A DNA stretch of 45,421 nt from assembly GCA_023430365.1 (NCBI GenBank), contig JAEZAS010000288.1, positions 1 through 45,421 on the forward strand, in the 5' to 3' direction. The notes beneath the pieces are model-generated. The model worked only from the letters and a program-made list of their open reading frames with translations. It made no database searches and was not told the DNA's origin. The stretch's first letter is position 1. Each line of letters opens with the position of its first letter. The DNA is from Planctomycetota bacterium. GTDB lineage: Bacteria; Planctomycetota; Planctomycetia; Pirellulales; Pirellulaceae. Positions 20,770 to 28,849 of the stretch are shown here, piece after piece. Made by a program: the position numbers and the translations under genes.

Positions 20770-22203
20770 ATGACGTTGTCGACCAGCCTTCCTCTGTCGC
20801 GCCGGTTGAGTGATAGCTACGCCATGTTCGGCCTGGCGTGCGTGTTCCTATGCGTGGCGAATGCCGTATTGCTCACGCGGTACCAACTCCTGGACGAGTT
20901 GCTCGCGATCTCGATAACGTTGCCGTTGGTCGTTCTGTTAGTGGGCGGCATCGTATTGCGACGGACGGTCCGCGTCAGCAATCACATCGAGAGCCAATTG
21001 CTAAAAGCGGCCCAGACGGGATCGCTGGCAGGAACTCTCAGTCCGCTGCCGGAACTCGGTCCGGCGGCCGCCACCTGGAACACAATTCTCCAGCAGTTGG
21101 ACGACCAACGGATTGGCTCCGCGCTGGAGGCTCGCCTGGTTGGTTCGTGGAGTTCCGTGGAACAACAACGCTGGAACGACGTGTTCCAGTCGCTGAGCGA
21201 CGGCATCGCGATCTGCGACGCTGACACCAACATCGTACAAGCCAACAATGCCCTGGCGGCCTTGCTCAACGCCGACGACAGCTCCTCGCTCAGCGGACGC
21301 TCGCTGCTGGGATGTATCGGCCAACTTGGACAGTCAGACGCCACGGCGGAACAGCTTTCCGACTTTCACGGTCGAACGTCCTTGACCCGGGACGTGATGC
21401 TAGGTCCAGAGCCTTCGGCTGGCGTCTTGCGAGTCTCGCGCGTTCCCGTCGTCGGAGAAGCATTCTCTCCTAATACGGGCTTATGGACGATTCGCGACGT
21501 GACCCAGCAGAAGTTGGCCGACGCAATGCGGAACCAGTTCCTGTCGACGGCGACACACGAACTGCGCACCCCGCTCACGACGATCATGGCCTATGCCGAG
21601 TTGCTCGCCCAGGAGGACGACCTGGATGTTGAGAAGCAGAAATCGTTCTGCAATACGATCAACGCCGAAGCGACACGCCTGTCTCGCTTTGTCGACCAGC
21701 TGTTGAATGTCAATCAAATGGAAGCCGGGGCGCTGACGCTCACGCGCCACGAGACGGATATCGAGCGCCTCGTGGGCGAAGTGATTGAAAACATTCGACC
21801 GCAAATCCGGCAGAAGCAGATTGCGTTCGAATCGAAGCTGCCGGCCAAGCTGCGAAAATTGCGCGTCGACAAGGACAAGCTGGCGGCCGCCTTGGTCAAC
21901 CTGTTGGGCAATGCCGTGAAGTACACACCTGCCGAAGGCCGCGTGAATTTCACCGTCGAGGAAACGGCAGAGCAGGTGCATTTCCACATCGAAGACACAG
22001 GAATCGGCATCTCCGCCGAGGACCTGCCGCGGCTGTCGGAGAAGTTTTTCCGCAGCAGCGACTCGCGTGTGCGAAACATTACCGGCAGCGGCCTGGGCCT
22101 CGCCTTCTCGCAGGAAATTGCTCGTTTGCACGGCGGACGCATCGCAGTAACCAGTGAACTGAACAAGGGCTCCCGCTTCACGTTGATCCTTCCCCTGCAG
22201 TAA
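20770..22203 (+). CDS. Membrane sensor histidine kinase with PAS-like domain
   Basis: ATG 20770, with AAGG about 9 bases upstream, gives 477 residues. The longer frame from 20632 would start inside the terminator region and is rejected. Two closely spaced transmembrane helices occupy about residues 18-65, leaving almost no periplasmic loop. A PAS-like region (about 140-250; SLSDGIAICDADTNIVQANNA) comes next. The HisKA H-box is THELRTPLTT with phospho-acceptor H263. The ATPase domain has the N-box (LVNLLGNAVKYTP), G1 (EDTGIGIS), F (FFRSSDSRVR) and G2 (GSGLGLA) motifs. No receiver domain is attached and no response regulator is in the window. It sits between the major pseudopilin and the motor ATPase genes, with a STAS-domain gene 9 bases behind. 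This suggests it tunes the secretion/pilus machine or reads a signal from it. Confidence 0.93.
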   Translation: MTLSTSLPLSRRLSDSYAMFGLACVFLCVANAVLLTRYQLLDELLAISITLPLVVLLVGGIVLRRTVRVSNHIESQLLKAAQTGSLAGTLSPLPELGPAAATWNTILQQLDDQRIGSALEARLVGSWSSVEQQRWNDVFQSLSDGIAICDADTNIVQANNALAALLNADDSSSLSGRSLLGCIGQLGQSDATAEQLSDFHGRTSLTRDVMLGPEPSAGVLRVSRVPVVGEAFSPNTGLWTIRDVTQQKLADAMRNQFLSTATHELRTPLTTIMAYAELLAQEDDLDVEKQKSFCNTINAEATRLSRFVDQLLNVNQMEAGALTLTRHETDIERLVGEVIENIRPQIRQKQIAFESKLPAKLRKLRVDKDKLAAALVNLLGNAVKYTPAEGRVNFTVEETAEQVHFHIEDTGIGISAEDLPRLSEKFFRSSDSRVRNITGSGLGLAFSQEIARLHGGRIAVTSELNKGSRFTLILPLQ

Positions 22204-22212
22204 GTCCGACCC

Positions 22213-22548
22213 ATGTTCACTCTGCATAAGCAAGGCGCCATCCGCATCATCTCCGGTCAACAAGTGTTGAACCGCGAGACGGTCGCCGCTGCCGGCAAAG
22301 TGTGCGACGAGGCGCTTTCCCAGGGCCAGCCGCGCCTGGTATTCGACCTGCAGGCCGTTCCGCTGGTCGACTCAGCGGGAGTGGAATTGCTGCTTGATGT
22401 GCGCGATCGCTGCAGCCAGCGAGGCGGAGCGTTGCATCTGGCGGCGCCTACGGTCCTGGTGCGAGATATTCTGGTCGCAACATACGCCATCAGCCAGTTT
22501 GCCGTCTTTGACGATGCGCTGTCGGCTGTCGCGGGGTTCGCCCAATGA
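22213..22548 (+). CDS. STAS-domain protein (anti-sigma-factor antagonist-like)
   Basis: A single 111-residue STAS domain, the whole protein. The conserved loop reads VPLVDSAGVELLLD, with S54 at the position that is phosphorylated in SpoIIAA/RsbV-type antagonists. The N-terminal FTLHKQGAIRIISG strand and the final helices fit the fold. The gene begins 9 bases after the histidine kinase stop and its stop overlaps the start of the ATPase gene (ATGA at 22545-22548), so translation of the three is probably linked. Partners would normally be a serine kinase (RsbW-like) and a PP2C phosphatase; neither is visible here. It may act as a switch controlling the machine or its expression. The target is unknown. 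Confidence 0.88.
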   Translation: MFTLHKQGAIRIISGQQVLNRETVAAAGKVCDEALSQGQPRLVFDLQAVPLVDSAGVELLLDVRDRCSQRGGALHLAAPTVLVRDILVATYAISQFAVFDDALSAVAGFAQ

Positions 22549-24302
22549 GCACCGCCTCCCCTCTTCTTTATGAAGATTCTTCACCGAGCACTCCCACGTG
22601 GCCGGCCGCTCCTGAGCAGAGCCTCCCGCTGGGCGAGCAATTGGTCCGCGCGGGCATCCTAAGCCCGAACGAGCTTGAAGCTGCCCTGCAGGAGCATTCC
22701 AGCCGTCGCGTCCAGCTCGGCGAAACTCTGCTCGAGCTTGGTTTTGTCGACGAAGACACGCTGCTGAGATTTCTCAGCCAGCAGATGCGAACTCCAGCCG
22801 TTCGCCTGCGTGATGGCCTGGTCGATCCGGCCGTTGTCCGGCTGCTGCCGCGCCCTAAGGCGGAGGCCTTGTGCGCGCTTGCAATGTTCAAGGTGCGGGG
22901 CAGGCTCAGTGTCGCGATGAGCGATCCGCGCGACCTGCAGCAGCTCGATGAGATCGAGCGAATCACCGGTTGTGCTGTCAGGCCGGTAATGGCGCTGCGC
23001 TCGTCGATCCAGAAGATGCTGCCGCGGTGCTATGAGGACAATTTCGCCGTCGATGCCGTGACAGCCGACATTGCGCAAGACGCGGTCGAGGTGCAGGCTG
23101 AGGCGATCGATGTCCAACTCGGCGATATTGAATCGCTCGCGGAAGGAAGCCCGGTCATCAACCTGGTGAACTACATGATCGTGAACGCGTTGCGGCAAAA
23201 AGCCAGCGACATTCACGTGGAACCGGGGCACCGCTGCTCAACCATTCGCTTCCGTGTCGACGGCCAATTGCGGGAAGTTCTTCGCCCCAGACGGGAATTC
23301 CATCCAGCCATCGTTTCACGTCTGAAAGTGATGGCCAAGCTGGACATCTCGGAACAGCGAGTCTCTCAGGACGGCCGAATCCATGTGACGGTCGAAGGCC
23401 GCGAGATCGACTTGCGCGTTTCGACGCTGCCGACGATCACTGGCGAAAAGATCGTGATGCGCGTGCTCGACCGGCGTAACGTGACCTTCAACCTCGACCA
23501 GCTCGGCGTGCCGTCGAATTTGCTTAAACGCATGAAGGACATGCTTGCCCGCCCGCACGGTCTGTTGCTCGTGACGGGGCCCACGGGAAGCGGCAAAACC
23601 ACAACGCTCTATTCGGCAATCGAACTGATCAAGTCGGTCCATCGCAATATCGTGACGGTCGAGGACCCGGTCGAATACCAGTTGGAGCAAATCAACCAGG
23701 TGCAAGTCGGCGCCACCAAGGCGATGAACTTTGCCGGCGCGCTGCGTTCAATCCTTCGACAGGACCCCGACGTCATCATGGTGGGCGAAATCCGCGATAG
23801 CGAGACCGCCAACGTCGCTATTCAGGCCTCGCTCACCGGCCATCTGGTGCTCAGCACCCTGCACACAAACGACTCTGCAAGCGCGGTGACACGTCTTCAC
23901 GATATGGGGGTTGAGACGTACAAGACCGCTGCGGCCCTGGTGGGAGTTGTCGCCCAGCGGCTGGTTCGCACGCTCTGTCCCACCTGCAAGGCGCCGCACT
24001 ATCCGTCGAGCGAGATTCTTGAACTGATCCGCTACCAGGGAGATAGCCGGCGGCAATTCATGCGGGGCGAGGGCTGCCGCGAATGCTATGACACCGGCTT
24101 CCGAGGCCGGCTAGGCGTGTACGAGGTGCTCTGGGCAAGCCGGGAAATGCGGCAAGCGATCATCGAGCACCACGACGTTGAGCCGCTGCGCCGCTGCCAC
24201 TTGGAGCAGGGAGGAACTCTGCTGATGCACGAGGGCATTCGCCTGGCCGAGGAAGGCAAGACGAGCCTGGACGAGGTGATTCGAGTCGCTTACAGCGATT
24301 AA
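22545..24302 (+). CDS. Type II secretion/type IV pilus assembly ATPase, GspE/PilB-like
   Basis: A 585-residue hexameric motor ATPase. The N-terminal MshEN-like domain covers about residues 27-130 (EQLVRAGILSPNELEAAL). The core has ASDIHVEP, the Walker A GPTGSGKTT (345-353), an Asp box (IVTVEDPVEY), Walker B IMVGEIRD (411-418) and a His box (LVLSTLHTND). A zinc-binding tetracysteine lies between 478 and 514 (C478, C481, C511, C514), which marks GspE/PilB and not the retraction ATPase PilT. ATP hydrolysis drives pseudopilin addition at the inner membrane with GspF and the PilM/N/O proteins encoded next to it. The start overlaps the STAS stop. Confidence 0.96.
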   Translation: MSTASPLLYEDSSPSTPTWPAAPEQSLPLGEQLVRAGILSPNELEAALQEHSSRRVQLGETLLELGFVDEDTLLRFLSQQMRTPAVRLRDGLVDPAVVRLLPRPKAEALCALAMFKVRGRLSVAMSDPRDLQQLDEIERITGCAVRPVMALRSSIQKMLPRCYEDNFAVDAVTADIAQDAVEVQAEAIDVQLGDIESLAEGSPVINLVNYMIVNALRQKASDIHVEPGHRCSTIRFRVDGQLREVLRPRREFHPAIVSRLKVMAKLDISEQRVSQDGRIHVTVEGREIDLRVSTLPTITGEKIVMRVLDRRNVTFNLDQLGVPSNLLKRMKDMLARPHGLLLVTGPTGSGKTTTLYSAIELIKSVHRNIVTVEDPVEYQLEQINQVQVGATKAMNFAGALRSILRQDPDVIMVGEIRDSETANVAIQASLTGHLVLSTLHTNDSASAVTRLHDMGVETYKTAAALVGVVAQRLVRTLCPTCKAPHYPSSEILELIRYQGDSRRQFMRGEGCRECYDTGFRGRLGVYEVLWASREMRQAIIEHHDVEPLRRCHLEQGGTLLMHEGIRLAEEGKTSLDEVIRVAYSD

Positions 24303-24328
24303 GCCGCGTGAGTTGTGGTTTTCCGATC

Positions 24329-25537
24329 ATGAAGTACCAGTACAAAGCCAAAGACAAAACTGGCAAGCTGCAGCACAGCGAAATCGAAGCCGATTCGATT
24401 GCTGATGCCCGGCAGAAACTGCGCAGCCAAGGCCTGTTTGTGCTGGAACTCGCGGCGGCGGAGACGTCGACTCTTTCCGGTGGCGGGCACTTCTCGCTAC
24501 GGCGAGTCAGCAAGTCCGATCTGCTCATGCTGATGTCGCAGCTGACCATCATGTGCCAATCTGGCGTCGATCTGGCGGAGTCCTTGCGCAACCTGGCACA
24601 GCAGTGTCCACGTCCTTCTCTGAAGGCCGTTTTGGAACGGGTCTACGCGGACGTTTCCAGCGGTGTTTCGTTTTCGGCGGCTCTCAAGCGGCACCCCAAC
24701 GTGTTCGATGAGGCGTTTGTTGCCGGCATCGCAGCCGGTGAATGCTCCGGAACGATAACCGCGGTCCTGGAACGATTGACTTACCTGATCCGGGGAGAAA
24801 TCCGCCTGCGGAGCACGGTCTGGTCGATGTTGATGTATCCGATCGTGCTGTGTTCGGTGACGTTCGTGGTGCTCAACGCGATGGTGTTTTTCGTCCTGCC
24901 GCAGTTTGCCAAAGTCTTCGAGGATCTGGGGCGAGAACCGCCGCCGTTGACCCAGTTTTTGCTCTCGATCGGGGCTTTCGCTCGCGATCAGGGATTGGTC
25001 ATCCTGGGCGGATGCGTCGTCCTGGCCCTTGCGATTCATTTCGCCCGTCGGACGGCGCCTGCCCGTCAGGCATACGACTACTTCATGCTCAATGCCGCCC
25101 TGGTGCGCAACGCGACCCGGGCGCTCGCCACCGGGCGCATTTTTCGCTTGCTCGGCACGATGCTGCAAAGCGGTGTTCCGCTGGTCGACTGCATCCGACT
25201 CTGCCGCGACGCCTCGCGCAACGGCATCTTCCGCCGGCTATTCGACAGCGTCGAGCAGGATGTGCTCAATGGCCAAGGGGTTGCAAAGGCCCTGTTCGCC
25301 GTATCGTTCCTTCCCAACGGAGCGGCTCATATGGTTTCCACGGCGGAGCGATCCGGGCGACTCGGGCAGGTGCTGCAGACGGTCGGGGAGTTTTATGAGG
25401 ACGAAGGAGAACGTCACCTCCGCGACATGATCAAGATTCTCGAACCGGCGATCATTCTCTCCTTGGGGGTGATTGTGGCGGTCGTCGTGCTGTCGGTTGT
25501 GCTTCCTCTGCTCGACGTCTCCACGATGTCGAATTAA
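24329..25537 (+). CDS. Inner-membrane platform protein GspF/PilC-like
   Basis: ATG 24329 is chosen because the protein then starts MKYQYKAKDKTGK, the conserved family opening; a GTG at 24308 would add 7 residues and has no better ribosome binding site. The product has 402 residues. Two T2SSF domains are present (about residues 65-190 and 270-395), with SQLTIMCQSGVDLAESL and GTMLQSGVPLVDCIRL as their conserved starts. Membrane helices are predicted near residues 165-190, 215-240 and 370-395. The protein forms the platform that the GspE ATPase turns or pushes to extract pseudopilins from the membrane. It begins 26 bases after the ATPase gene, in the same operon. Confidence 0.95.
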   Translation: MKYQYKAKDKTGKLQHSEIEADSIADARQKLRSQGLFVLELAAAETSTLSGGGHFSLRRVSKSDLLMLMSQLTIMCQSGVDLAESLRNLAQQCPRPSLKAVLERVYADVSSGVSFSAALKRHPNVFDEAFVAGIAAGECSGTITAVLERLTYLIRGEIRLRSTVWSMLMYPIVLCSVTFVVLNAMVFFVLPQFAKVFEDLGREPPPLTQFLLSIGAFARDQGLVILGGCVVLALAIHFARRTAPARQAYDYFMLNAALVRNATRALATGRIFRLLGTMLQSGVPLVDCIRLCRDASRNGIFRRLFDSVEQDVLNGQGVAKALFAVSFLPNGAAHMVSTAERSGRLGQVLQTVGEFYEDEGERHLRDMIKILEPAIILSLGVIVAVVVLSVVLPLLDVSTMSN

Positions 25538-25568
25538 GAATCCCTCACTGCCGAGAGGCGGTTTTTAC

Positions 25569-26663
25569 ATGACTACGATCGCCCGCGTCCTCAAAACGTT
25601 GCCGACCAGCCTGCTGTCCTCCCGTCGGTCCGCCGGGTGGATTGGCGTAGACATTGGTACGCGCACCGTAAAGCTGGCGCAGGTCGAGCGCCGCGGAGGA
25701 GGCTGGCGATTGTCGGGTCTTTGGACCATCGAACACGCCTCCGATCTGCCGCTTGTGCGCAGCGCGTTGGGAGAAGGTGAGTTGAGCAAACACACGCAGG
25801 AACTGCGGAAGATACGGCGACTGTTCCGCGGTCGCAGCACGGCCGCGACCCTGCCGACCTCGCATGTAGATTTCCGCGCTTTGGATATTCCTTCCGGCCC
25901 ATGGCAGGAAACCAAGGCCATTCTCGATCAGGAGTTGGCCGCTGATCCACCAGGTGAGAATGGGGACTACGAGTTCGACGCCTGGCAAGCCACATCGTTT
26001 GGGTCGACGACCAAGGTTCTGGCCGTGGCCGCCGAGCGATGCAACACGGTGCGGGTCGCGAGCGACCTGCTGTCGGCTGGCTTCGAGTGTTCCGTGATCG
26101 ATGCCGTCCCTTGTGCGCTGGCTCGGGCGGTGACCCTTTGTGATCCTGCCGCGCAGCAAGAGACAGTGGCCGCCCTCGATTTCGGGCATTCCACCGCCCT
26201 GTTGGTGGTCGTTCATCAGGGCCGGCCCGTATTCTGCCGCTTGTTGCGCGGGTGTGGGTTGCAGAGCTTGATGCAGCCTCTGATCGACAAACTTGGAATC
26301 ACCGACGAGGAATGCCGGCACTTGCTGCTACGGTTTGGCATTCCCGCAGAAACGGCAGGTTCGCCCGCCGCGCGGTCGACCTATCAGGTAATGAGCCACG
26401 GGCTCAATCACCTTGCGGAAGAACTGCGACGAACTCTCAGCTATGCATCCCAACAGTTACGGCTTCGTCCGAATCGCATCTGGATGTTTGGCGGAGGAGC
26501 TACGATCCGCAATTCCGCCGAATTCGTCAGCCAGCAGACGCAGATCGCCAGCCTTCCCTGGAGACTGTCCAAAGGCGATGGCCCTGGAAACCTCACGGAA
26601 CCGCTATTTGGCGCCGCCGCCGGCCTGTCCCTCTTGGCCTGGGAGGACAGCAAATGCATGTAA
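25569..26663 (+). CDS. pilM: PilM-like actin-fold assembly protein
   Basis: The start ATG 25569 has GAGAGG about 9 bases upstream; a frame open from 25473 overlaps the previous gene and is not used. The 364-residue product has the PilM nucleotide-binding opening GWIGVDIGTRTVKLAQV near residue 21, a second ATPase-fold phosphate motif (ALDFGHSTALLVV) and GGGATIRNS near the C-terminus. PilM is a cytoplasmic FtsA-like protein that binds the short cytoplasmic tail of PilN and links the platform to the motor. Its presence, together with PilN/PilO, points to a type IV pilus-like scaffold, whereas T2SS use GspL/GspM. The stop overlaps the start of the next gene by 10 bases. Confidence 0.9.
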   Translation: MTTIARVLKTLPTSLLSSRRSAGWIGVDIGTRTVKLAQVERRGGGWRLSGLWTIEHASDLPLVRSALGEGELSKHTQELRKIRRLFRGRSTAATLPTSHVDFRALDIPSGPWQETKAILDQELAADPPGENGDYEFDAWQATSFGSTTKVLAVAAERCNTVRVASDLLSAGFECSVIDAVPCALARAVTLCDPAAQQETVAALDFGHSTALLVVVHQGRPVFCRLLRGCGLQSLMQPLIDKLGITDEECRHLLLRFGIPAETAGSPAARSTYQVMSHGLNHLAEELRRTLSYASQQLRLRPNRIWMFGGGATIRNSAEFVSQQTQIASLPWRLSKGDGPGNLTEPLFGAAAGLSLLAWEDSKCM

Positions 26664-27271
26664 ACCTCCTGCCGTTCGCCTTTCAGCGGAAGTTGCTCAT
26701 CCGGAAGCTCGTGCGTAAATGGTCCGGCGCCTGGCTCACCTGCCTGGTCGCGGTTGGGCTGTTCAACTGCTTCGAATACGTGAAGCTGAAGCAGAAGTGC
26801 GAGGAACTGAACCAGAGCGAAATCGCCTGCTCGGCGACTCGAGCGGTCGTCGCATCGAACCTTCAACTGGAGCAGCGTCTTGCGAGTATGACAACGCGGC
26901 GCGACGAGTTGACTCGTCTCGAAGCCGATAAAGACGCACTCGCAGCACTGGCTGTCGTGTCGCAAGCCGTTCGCGCAACCGGCGGCAAGTCAGTAATCGA
27001 AAGCTTGCAGTTCCACGAGCCCAAGCACTTCGCGAAGGCGAAGCCCTCGACTCCGCCGGCGGCGGGTCAGTCGACCGTCCCTGCTCCAGGCGGAACGATC
27101 ACGATCAACGGTACAGCACTAGACGACGAGGCGGTCGCGGCGCTGATCGAATCCATTCACAGCGTTCCGCTGATGCAAAAAGTTGAGCTTCGCTCGTCGT
27201 CCATGATCGAGATCGACGGCGTTGAAGGCCGGCGGTTCGAAATCGTTTGCCGCTACGGAGGGAAGCCATGA
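26654..27271 (+). CDS. pilN: PilN-like inner-membrane protein
   Basis: ATG 26654, overlapping the PilM stop, has GGAGG at 26642-26646 and yields 205 residues starting MHVNLLPF, where the NLLP motif is the known PilM-binding signature of PilN. One transmembrane helix (GAWLTCLVAVGLFNCFEYV) near residue 30 is followed by a coiled-coil region with Leu/Glu/Lys/Gln repeats, a proline-rich linker (STPPAAGQSTVPAPG) and a C-terminal alpha/beta domain (TITINGTALDDEAVAALIESI). This is the PilN topology. With PilM and PilO it forms the inner-membrane alignment complex. The frame stays open upstream through pilM, but that is a shadow. Confidence 0.88.
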   Translation: MHVNLLPFAFQRKLLIRKLVRKWSGAWLTCLVAVGLFNCFEYVKLKQKCEELNQSEIACSATRAVVASNLQLEQRLASMTTRRDELTRLEADKDALAALAVVSQAVRATGGKSVIESLQFHEPKHFAKAKPSTPPAAGQSTVPAPGGTITINGTALDDEAVAALIESIHSVPLMQKVELRSSSMIEIDGVEGRRFEIVCRYGGKP

Positions 27272-27852
27272 GTGGATTTGACGACGATCGCCAGCGTCCG
27301 CTCCGCTGGCTGGGGATAGGGCTTCAGCTTGGGGCGGGAGCGATTGCGATCGCGATCTTGGGCTCGGGCTGGATGGTTGCCTCGAGTCTATCGGGCCACA
27401 GGGAGCAGCGAGAACAGCTACGGGACCAAGCCCGTGCGCTGGCCACTCGCGACACGCTAATCCGTGAGCAGCACGAGACGCTTGCGGCCCGAGTGCGAAA
27501 CACGCAGCACGACATTGCCGCAGCGGAGGAGCGGCTGGGAACCAGTCCTCACGAGTCTCGCTTTATCGCCCAGCTCGCTGAACTCAGCGAGGCGGCTGGA
27601 CTCGAGGTCTCCAGCGTTCGCCCCGGGTCAACCGTGCATCACGGATCCGTGGCCGTATTGGAGTTGCAGATGTCGTGCGACGGCACCCACGCCAGCCTGT
27701 GCTCGTTTCTCGACCAATTGAATGACCTGCCGAGATTGTGCCATGTCAGTGGAATGAAGATCTCTCTCGCAGACTCGGAAACAGGGACCTTACGAATCGA
27801 GTTTCAATTGCAGTTGCTGTTTGCACCGCTCGAACCGAAAGCGACGACTTGA
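27268..27852 (+). CDS. pilO: PilO-like inner-membrane protein
   Basis: ATG 27268 follows GGAGGGAAGCC, and its ATGA overlaps the PilN stop. The 194-residue protein has a cytoplasmic N-terminus, one transmembrane helix (GAGAIAIAILGSGWMVAS, about residues 24-42), a coiled coil rich in Arg, Glu and Gln, and a C-terminal beta-alpha-beta domain (VAVLELQMSCDGTHASLCSFLDQLNDL). The topology is like PilO/GspM. It probably dimerises with PilN. Sequence divergence is high in this family, so the call depends on topology and gene order. Confidence 0.82.
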   Translation: MSGFDDDRQRPLRWLGIGLQLGAGAIAIAILGSGWMVASSLSGHREQREQLRDQARALATRDTLIREQHETLAARVRNTQHDIAAAEERLGTSPHESRFIAQLAELSEAAGLEVSSVRPGSTVHHGSVAVLELQMSCDGTHASLCSFLDQLNDLPRLCHVSGMKISLADSETGTLRIEFQLQLLFAPLEPKATT

Positions 27853-27860
27853 GGCTTCGC

Positions 27861-28379
27861 ATGACCACATCGAACACCGCTCAGACGCAGCGAGCAAAGA
27901 TGGCCATGGTGCCAGTGTTGGCCATCACCCTCGTCGCCATCCTGTTTTGGCCCGCCCAGGAAGAGCCCGGGATCTCATCGAATGCCGCGGCGACATCGCC
28001 AGCGCGCCAGACAGTCACCGCGACTCCTCCTGCCGAGCCGGCAGAACTGTGGAAGGTCGTTAACCTGGCAGCCGCGACTGAGATAAACCCATTTCTGAAG
28101 GTCAAGCAACCCGCTACTTCGGATTCGGCCCCAGTGCCAGGCGGCGCCGGGGAAGCAACGGTGGCGGGTGATGCCCGCCAAGGAACCGAGAACGCCTCCA
28201 ATCTCTCATCGCCATCTGAACGGCGCGCGACGCGTAGCGTCCAAGCGGTTGTCACCCGAAACGGAATGCCGTACGCCTGCATCGACGGCGAAGTGGCCGC
28301 CGTCGGCGACGTTCTAAGGGATGGAACGCGCGTACTCTCAATCACCGCGGATGCTGTGATTGTGGAATTCACGCATTAG
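27861..28379 (+). CDS. PilP/GspC-like inner-membrane or periplasmic protein
   Basis: ATG 27861, 8 bases after the PilO-like stop, gives 172 residues. An N-terminal membrane helix (MVPVLAITLVAILFWP, about residues 15-31) is followed by a long Ala/Pro/Thr-rich linker and a C-terminal beta domain (TRSVQAVVTRNGMPYACIDGEVAAVGDVL) with GTRVLSITADAVIVEF at the end. That last part has the pattern of the HR domain of GspC or the PilP beta domain, which contacts the secretin. It would connect the inner-membrane complex to the outer-membrane channel. The sequence similarity is weak; position at the end of the PilMNO cluster supports it. Confidence 0.7.
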   Translation: MTTSNTAQTQRAKMAMVPVLAITLVAILFWPAQEEPGISSNAAATSPARQTVTATPPAEPAELWKVVNLAAATEINPFLKVKQPATSDSAPVPGGAGEATVAGDARQGTENASNLSSPSERRATRSVQAVVTRNGMPYACIDGEVAAVGDVLRDGTRVLSITADAVIVEFTH

Positions 28380-28472
28380 ATTTCCCGCCTCCCGCGTCCC
28401 GTTACGAAGCGATTACCACTCAGCACCACTTGAGTGAGATGCGAGCGTTCGGTAGCGACAGTCAGACGCCGC

Positions 28473-28796
28473 TCATGGGCAGGGGCAAGGAGACTTTGGG
28501 ATATAGCAGGGAGCCGGCTTGCCGAGGTAACAATCGGGACACCACATGAGCGGGTAACAACGATCGCACGGCATGGGCTTGGGACAATAAGGTGCGCAGC
28601 ACGTCGGAACGTTGCATGCCGGTGGGCAGGGCGCCGGTTTACCGCAGTAGGGCTGGCGGCAGCAGAGGTAGTCAGCCAGGAAGGCGCAGACGCCGCCAGG
28701 CGGGCACTGTTTCGCGGCCGGCTGTTGCGCTCCGGCAATCAGGGGACTGATTGAGAGAGCGGCGCAAAACACCGCGATGAGTTTTAGTTGGTTCAT
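28473..28796 (-). CDS. Small secreted cysteine-rich protein
   Basis: A 107-residue protein with a clear signal peptide (MNQLKLIAVFCAALSISPLIAGAQ, cleavage near AGA). The remaining 80 or so residues hold about 17 cysteines along with many prolines, in a pattern of short CxxC/PxPC repeats (a GKPAPC motif occurs twice, CCAPYCPKPMPC once). There is no known family that I recognise. Cysteine spacing suggests either several disulfides or metal binding. The gene lies 53 bases downstream of the efflux outer-membrane protein gene on the same strand, as the fourth gene of the RND operon. It could be a metal-binding or structural wall protein linked to efflux. Function unassigned. Confidence 0.75.
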   Translation of the reverse strand: MNQLKLIAVFCAALSISPLIAGAQQPAAKQCPPGGVCAFLADYLCCRQPYCGKPAPCPPACNVPTCCAPYCPKPMPCDRCYPLMWCPDCYLGKPAPCYIPKSPCPCP

Positions 28797-28849
28797 CGTG
28801 AGAGCCTTGGGGGGTGGGTTTGAACCTCGGGTGAAGTGACCGCCTCAGG

